From JABWBD01 sp040768665 (GTDB taxonomy: Bacteria > Planctomycetota > Planctomycetia > Pirellulales > Thermoguttaceae): 55,128 nucleotides of DNA. Positions 51,686 to 55,128 of the stretch are shown piece after piece. The stretch lies in assembly GCA_040768665.1 (NCBI GenBank), contig JAXGMN010000068.1, positions 1 to 55,128 of the forward strand. The letters are read 5' to 3'. The number at the start of each line of letters is the position of its first letter. Within the stretch, counting starts at the first letter, position 1. A program made the position numbers and the translations under genes. Under the pieces are notes generated by a model. That model was not told the origin of the DNA and did not search any database. It saw only the letters and a program-made list of their open reading frames with translations.

Positions 51686-54562
51686 TCAGCGGAGATCCAG
51701 GGGCGAATCCTGCGGCAGTTCCAGGTATTTTACCACGTTGTCGCGCCAGTAATGGATTTTGACTTTCAGTGTGTTTTCCCCGCCGGGAGCCGCCGTGCCG
51801 AACAGTTCGACGTAGGAGCCCAGGGGCGTAACGAGGCGATTCTGAAAATTCGCCTGGACCTTTTCTGTGACGTCGGATTGCGGGGCGGCTCGCTCGACGT
51901 TGGTGAATGCTCGGATCTTCATGGCGGTCGCGTCGCAGATATGGTTACCGGCGTTGTGCAGAACGAAATCGAGATGCTTGCCGACCTCGCCGGGCTGGAG
52001 CCGGAGGACGAGCTCGGCGGTGCCGCATTTGCCGGCCGTGCGGTCTTTGGTGTTGAAGGCAGCGAGGACGTCGTATCGTTGGTCATCGTTCCAGCGGATG
52101 ACACGTAGTTCGACGCCGTTGCCGAGATTCGAAAAGAGAGTGCCGCAGAGCGTGATGTCCTTGTCTTGCACGGCGGCGGAGGGTGTCCAGCGGAAGACGT
52201 TGTAGCAGGCGGTGTCGGCAATCGGGTGCGTGTAGAGGAACTCGGTTCGCTCGGGGGGAGAAAGCACCTGGTCGAACATCTTCTCGGTGTAGTGATTCCG
52301 CCAGGCGTCCTCCTGGCGGTCGCTGGGGGCGTAGTCCGACACGAAGCCGAGCTGGTCGGACTGGTTCTCCAGGCCGTAGGCGTAGCCGAGCGGTGAGCCG
52401 AACGCCTTGAATTGCGAGCCGAGCGGCTTGACGTCGGTGTGCGCGGCGGTGGACACGAGGCCGCCGTTCTTGCAGAGGTAAAAGGCCCAATGGCCGCCGG
52501 CGGCGTCGGGGAATTCCGCGTCGAGGCCGGTCTTGCCGCCGGGGTTGACGTAGTCTGCCGCCAGGTCCGCGACGATGTCTCCTCGGATTTCGAACAGCGC
52601 TTCGAGGTCGCCCGTCGCCTTCGGGCCGTAAAACGCCTTGAGCACGTGCGCGTTGACGAATTCGTTCGGCCGCGAGACGATCTCGTCGTCCTCAAGCGGC
52701 ACGGGGGTCGTGTCGGCGAGGTTCGGCACGCGGAAGTAGACTTCCTGGCCGCTGGGGTCGATGAACTCGGTCAGGGTAACCTCGACTTTCTCTCCGGTGC
52801 AGTCCTGGTTCAGCCACGCTTTGGCGACGACTTTCAGGCCGTTCGGCCGGATCGAATCGTCTTTCACCGGGCCGGCGAGGGAAGCCGGATCGACGACGAG
52901 ATTGCGAGGTTCGGGGCATTTGGCGAGCAGCTCGGCGTTCCGGTCTTTGCCGATGCAATAGACGACGGGGCCGCGGAGGAGCGCTACGTGGCCGTCCTGG
53001 ACCGCGCGGCCTCGCAGGAACCGCCATGGCATCGGCATCGAGATCTTCAGTATGTCGCCGTCGTTCCAGGTCCGATTCAGTGCGTAGCAGCCGAGTTTCT
53101 GCTGTTGGGGGTCGATCGTGAGCGGGGCCTCGTCGTTCACCCGCAGCGTAATTTGGTCGCACCACCGGGGCGTGCGGAATTGAAACGGGAAGGCGACGGA
53201 GTCTCGGGTTGCGAAAGTCAGTTGCACTTCGCCGTCGTTCGGATAGGCGGTTTCCTGAAGGATCGTAACGGGCCGGCCCTTGACGTCGAACGTCTTCTTG
53301 GAGTTGGTGAATAGATTCAGGGCGATTCCGCCCTCGGGTGTGCGGTGATAGACCTTCTGCGGCAACTCCGCCACCGCGCGCCGGTAATTTCCGCAGCAGC
53401 AGAAGAAGTCGCGGGTGTCGTACTGGCGCTGGCCGGAGAAGGGGGTGAAGTAGCGGATCCAGCGTCCGTCGGGGGAGTTGGCTGCAAACAGCGCGTTGTA
53501 GATAGTTCGTTCGAGCAGATCGCCGTAGCGCATGTCGCCTTCGAGGCGCATGAGGCTGTCGATCCATCGCAGCATGTAGGCGGTGACGCACGATTCGCCG
53601 ATGGCACCGCGACCGTTCTGATTGTAGGTGAAGTGTTCGCCCTCGGAGCACGATCCGGTGACGAGCATACCGCCCTCGCCTCGCTTGAGCAATTCGTTTC
53701 GCATGTACCGGCTCATGTCGAGGAGGTTTTCCTCGGCGGTGAGGCGGTAGAGTTCGGTCTGGGCATAGCAGCGAGCAAGCATGACGTACACGTGGCAGGG
53801 GCGGCGGCTGAAATCTTGCTGCCATGTGCGGAGGGAAGCGAGTTGGACCTCGCCGCGGTTGTTGCCGTGCGGGACGTCGGCGGCGAAGTCGAGGTAGCGG
53901 CGGTCGCCCGTGGCGCGGTAGATCTCGAGCATCCCTTCGGGCAGGCCCGCCGTGCAGATCAAACCGGCGTCGTAGCAGGGATTCTGCGGGGTGGGAAAGG
54001 TCTTGAGGATGTAGTCGGCCATGGTCCTTGCAGCGGCGAGGGATTGGGGATTGCCGGTCGTGCGGTAATGGCGGACGAAGGCCAGGTTGATGTACTCCTG
54101 CTCGTGGAGGATCCAGTTGATGTGGTTCTGGCGGTTCTCCGGCTCGACGTTCCAGAAGCCGATGTAGCCGTCGGGATCGCGGGATTTGACCAGCTCGTCG
54201 AGGATATACTGCGTGCGTGCGGCGAGGGCGGGGTCGCCGGTGTAGGCGGCGAAAAGGCTGCCGGCGTCGAGCACCTTGCCAATGCCGTAGTAGACGTGGT
54301 GCCGGTCGCCGCGGTCGGTGCGGCGGGTAAAGTGATCAAGCCACTTTCCGTCGAGATCGACGACCATGTAGTTCCGGTCGATCAGGTTTTGGATGCGGCG
54401 ATCGATTTCGCCGCCGAGTTCCTGCCGGTTGAGTGTGACGCGGGCGAGTCTGTCGGGCACGCGGGGCTTGACGAGGTCGAGGGTGGCCTGGCACGATTCG
54501 CCGGCCTGGACGGGCGCGTTTAGAAACAGGCCGCACAACAGCGCGAACGTCGTGTTCTTCAT
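51686..54562 (-). CDS. GH127 (beta-L-arabinofuranosidase-like) secreted enzyme with C-terminal extension
   Basis: The 958-residue protein starts with a signal peptide (NTTFALLCGLFLNAPVQA). The (alpha/alpha)6 barrel of glycoside hydrolase family 127 spans about 35-430. The catalytic zinc/cysteine site is recognisable: E323-S-C325 in GAIGESCVTAYM, and FFCCCGNYRR (Cys388-Cys390), corresponding to the Glu/Cys and Cys-Cys residues of HypBA1. A beta-sandwich follows to about 640. An additional 300-residue C-terminal region, rich in beta structure (VELRVIRWNDDQRYDVLAAF..., AGNHICDATAMKIRAFTN), is unusual and may bind carbohydrate. GGGAGG lies before ATG 54562; the upstream open frame is not supported. 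The substrate may differ from L-arabinofuranose. Confidence 0.87.
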   Translation of the reverse strand: MKNTTFALLCGLFLNAPVQAGESCQATLDLVKPRVPDRLARVTLNRQELGGEIDRRIQNLIDRNYMVVDLDGKWLDHFTRRTDRGDRHHVYYGIGKVLDAGSLFAAYTGDPALAARTQYILDELVKSRDPDGYIGFWNVEPENRQNHINWILHEQEYINLAFVRHYRTTGNPQSLAAARTMADYILKTFPTPQNPCYDAGLICTAGLPEGMLEIYRATGDRRYLDFAADVPHGNNRGEVQLASLRTWQQDFSRRPCHVYVMLARCYAQTELYRLTAEENLLDMSRYMRNELLKRGEGGMLVTGSCSEGEHFTYNQNGRGAIGESCVTAYMLRWIDSLMRLEGDMRYGDLLERTIYNALFAANSPDGRWIRYFTPFSGQRQYDTRDFFCCCGNYRRAVAELPQKVYHRTPEGGIALNLFTNSKKTFDVKGRPVTILQETAYPNDGEVQLTFATRDSVAFPFQFRTPRWCDQITLRVNDEAPLTIDPQQQKLGCYALNRTWNDGDILKISMPMPWRFLRGRAVQDGHVALLRGPVVYCIGKDRNAELLAKCPEPRNLVVDPASLAGPVKDDSIRPNGLKVVAKAWLNQDCTGEKVEVTLTEFIDPSGQEVYFRVPNLADTTPVPLEDDEIVSRPNEFVNAHVLKAFYGPKATGDLEALFEIRGDIVADLAADYVNPGGKTGLDAEFPDAAGGHWAFYLCKNGGLVSTAAHTDVKPLGSQFKAFGSPLGYAYGLENQSDQLGFVSDYAPSDRQEDAWRNHYTEKMFDQVLSPPERTEFLYTHPIADTACYNVFRWTPSAAVQDKDITLCGTLFSNLGNGVELRVIRWNDDQRYDVLAAFNTKDRTAGKCGTAELVLRLQPGEVGKHLDFVLHNAGNHICDATAMKIRAFTNVERAAPQSDVTEKVQANFQNRLVTPLGSYVELFGTAAPGGENTLKVKIHYWRDNVVKYLELPQDSPLDLR

Positions 54563-54608
54563 GAGTGGCCTCCCGGAGTGGTTCATGAACTGAGGCAGCG
54601 ATCCATTC

Positions 54609-54717
54609 GAGACTGCTGAAAAAGGGGGAAGGAGACCGCAATATCCATCCCTGCAGGGGTGACCGCAACATTTTGTATCTCCACGCACTGCGGAGCCCGT
54701 CTGCTTTCGGCAGTCTC
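54609..54717. repeat. Inverted repeat between the GH127 gene and the right-edge gene
   Basis: Arms GAGACTGCTGAAA (54609-54621) and TTTCGGCAGTCTC (54705-54717) match at 12 of 13 positions. The left arm continues AAAGGGGG, as in the bioB insertion (GCTGAAAAGGGGGAC). The right arm overlaps the stop codon of the partial gene at 54716. Confidence 0.7.
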
Positions 54718-55126
54718 AATTATGCTGTTGCGGAGGACGGGGCTGCAAGCGGGGGACGGCGCCGCGGCGTCCGCGGACCTGGTAGCCGTTGAGAAAGAGT
54801 CCTCGCTTGCGGAGCTGGCGATCGAGCTCGGTCTTGTGGCCTCGCAGGGCGGAACAGATCTCTCGCCGGAGCCGGACGTAAGCGCGGTGGCGACGGAGGG
54901 GTAATTGCAGGGTCTCAAGGAGGCGGTGGACTTCATCGACGAGTGGACCGGGGGGACCGAGATAGAGCACGCGCCGACACCCATCTTGTCGCCAGATCAG
55001 GTCGTAGTAGGGGCCACGTCTGTGCGAACCGCAGCCTCGCCATCGTGCACGGACCGAGCCTTGGCGGGCAAAGATCTCCGGCCGGGAGTTGATGAGGCAA
55101 ACCGCCGGGTGCGACGTGCGAGACGT
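54716..55126 (-). CDS. Small basic orphan protein (C-terminal part, partial)
   Basis: An open frame without a start inside the window runs to TGA at 54716 (about 136 residues visible). It contains ARQGSVRARWRGC, RGPYYDLIWRQDGCRRVLYLG, a central EVHRLLETLQLPLRRHR helix, and ends DRQLRKRGLFLNGYQVRGRR. This order (QGSV...PYYxLxxR...xxYLG...LRxxGLxLxGxxVRG) is one I associate with a widespread planctomycete small-protein family that lacks a function. The protein is strongly basic with no signal peptide visible. The 5' end lies beyond the right edge of the window. Confidence 0.6.
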   Translation of the reverse strand, partial: TSRTSHPAVCLINSRPEIFARQGSVRARWRGCGSHRRGPYYDLIWRQDGCRRVLYLGPPGPLVDEVHRLLETLQLPLRRHRAYVRLRREICSALRGHKTELDRQLRKRGLFLNGYQVRGRRGAVPRLQPRPPQQHN

Positions 55127-55128
55127 TT

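Overview
The window looks like a high-GC chromosome segment from a planctomycete. The evidence is several secreted, Tat- or Sec-exported carbohydrate and Gfo/Idh/MocA proteins, small orphan proteins of a type I associate with that phylum, and a very dense population of intergenic palindromic repeats. Nitrate-respiration genes suggest a facultative anaerobe; a Thermogutta-like Pirellulales relative is possible, but genus level is a guess. No rRNA, tRNA, CRISPR array, integrase or intact insertion sequence was seen.

Layout. 1-0.76 kb: 3' end of a concentrative nucleoside transporter. 1.06-6.3 kb (minus): electron-transfer flavoprotein beta and alpha, a long acyl-CoA dehydrogenase, enoyl-ACP reductase fabI and a small orphan protein, i.e. 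a fatty-acid redox cluster. 7-10 kb: bioB (carrying an in-frame palindromic repeat), a thioredoxin-reductase-like protein and a MazG-like pyrophosphohydrolase. 10.2-14.5 kb: a divergent signalling pair, a degenerate-receiver protein and a large hybrid histidine kinase. 14.8-21.4 kb: a secreted TIM-barrel protein, an AAA/DUF4143 ATPase and two Tat-exported Gfo/Idh/MocA oxidoreductases.

21.4-40.8 kb is the centrepiece. It is one co-directional minus-strand run: an Rrf2/NsrR-like regulator, a diheme cytochrome c (NarC-like), narG-narH-narJ-narI, two NarK-type transporters, then a complete Alternative Complex III (actA, actB, actC, an actD-actE fusion, actF). Read as a unit, it encodes an NO/redox-sensing switch, cytoplasm-facing nitrate reductase, nitrate/nitrite transport, and a quinol:cytochrome c oxidoreductase feeding c-type cytochromes. 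The facing plus-strand genes moeA, mobB and a Cys-rich small protein (41.2-43.2 kb) supply molybdenum-cofactor steps that NarG needs. They are followed by a 2-oxoacid:ferredoxin oxidoreductase (korAB) and a membrane histidine kinase/response regulator pair. 48.5-54.6 kb (minus) is a secreted glycan-related cluster: a sialidase-like BNR protein, a TIM-barrel-like protein and a GH127 enzyme. A small orphan protein runs off the right edge.

At least seven families of inverted repeats recur between genes, sometimes nested in each other, and in places they are read through into proteins (BioB insert, C-termini of ActB and of the sialidase-like protein). They resemble REP/REPIN-type sequences; no RAYT transposase is present here to prove it.
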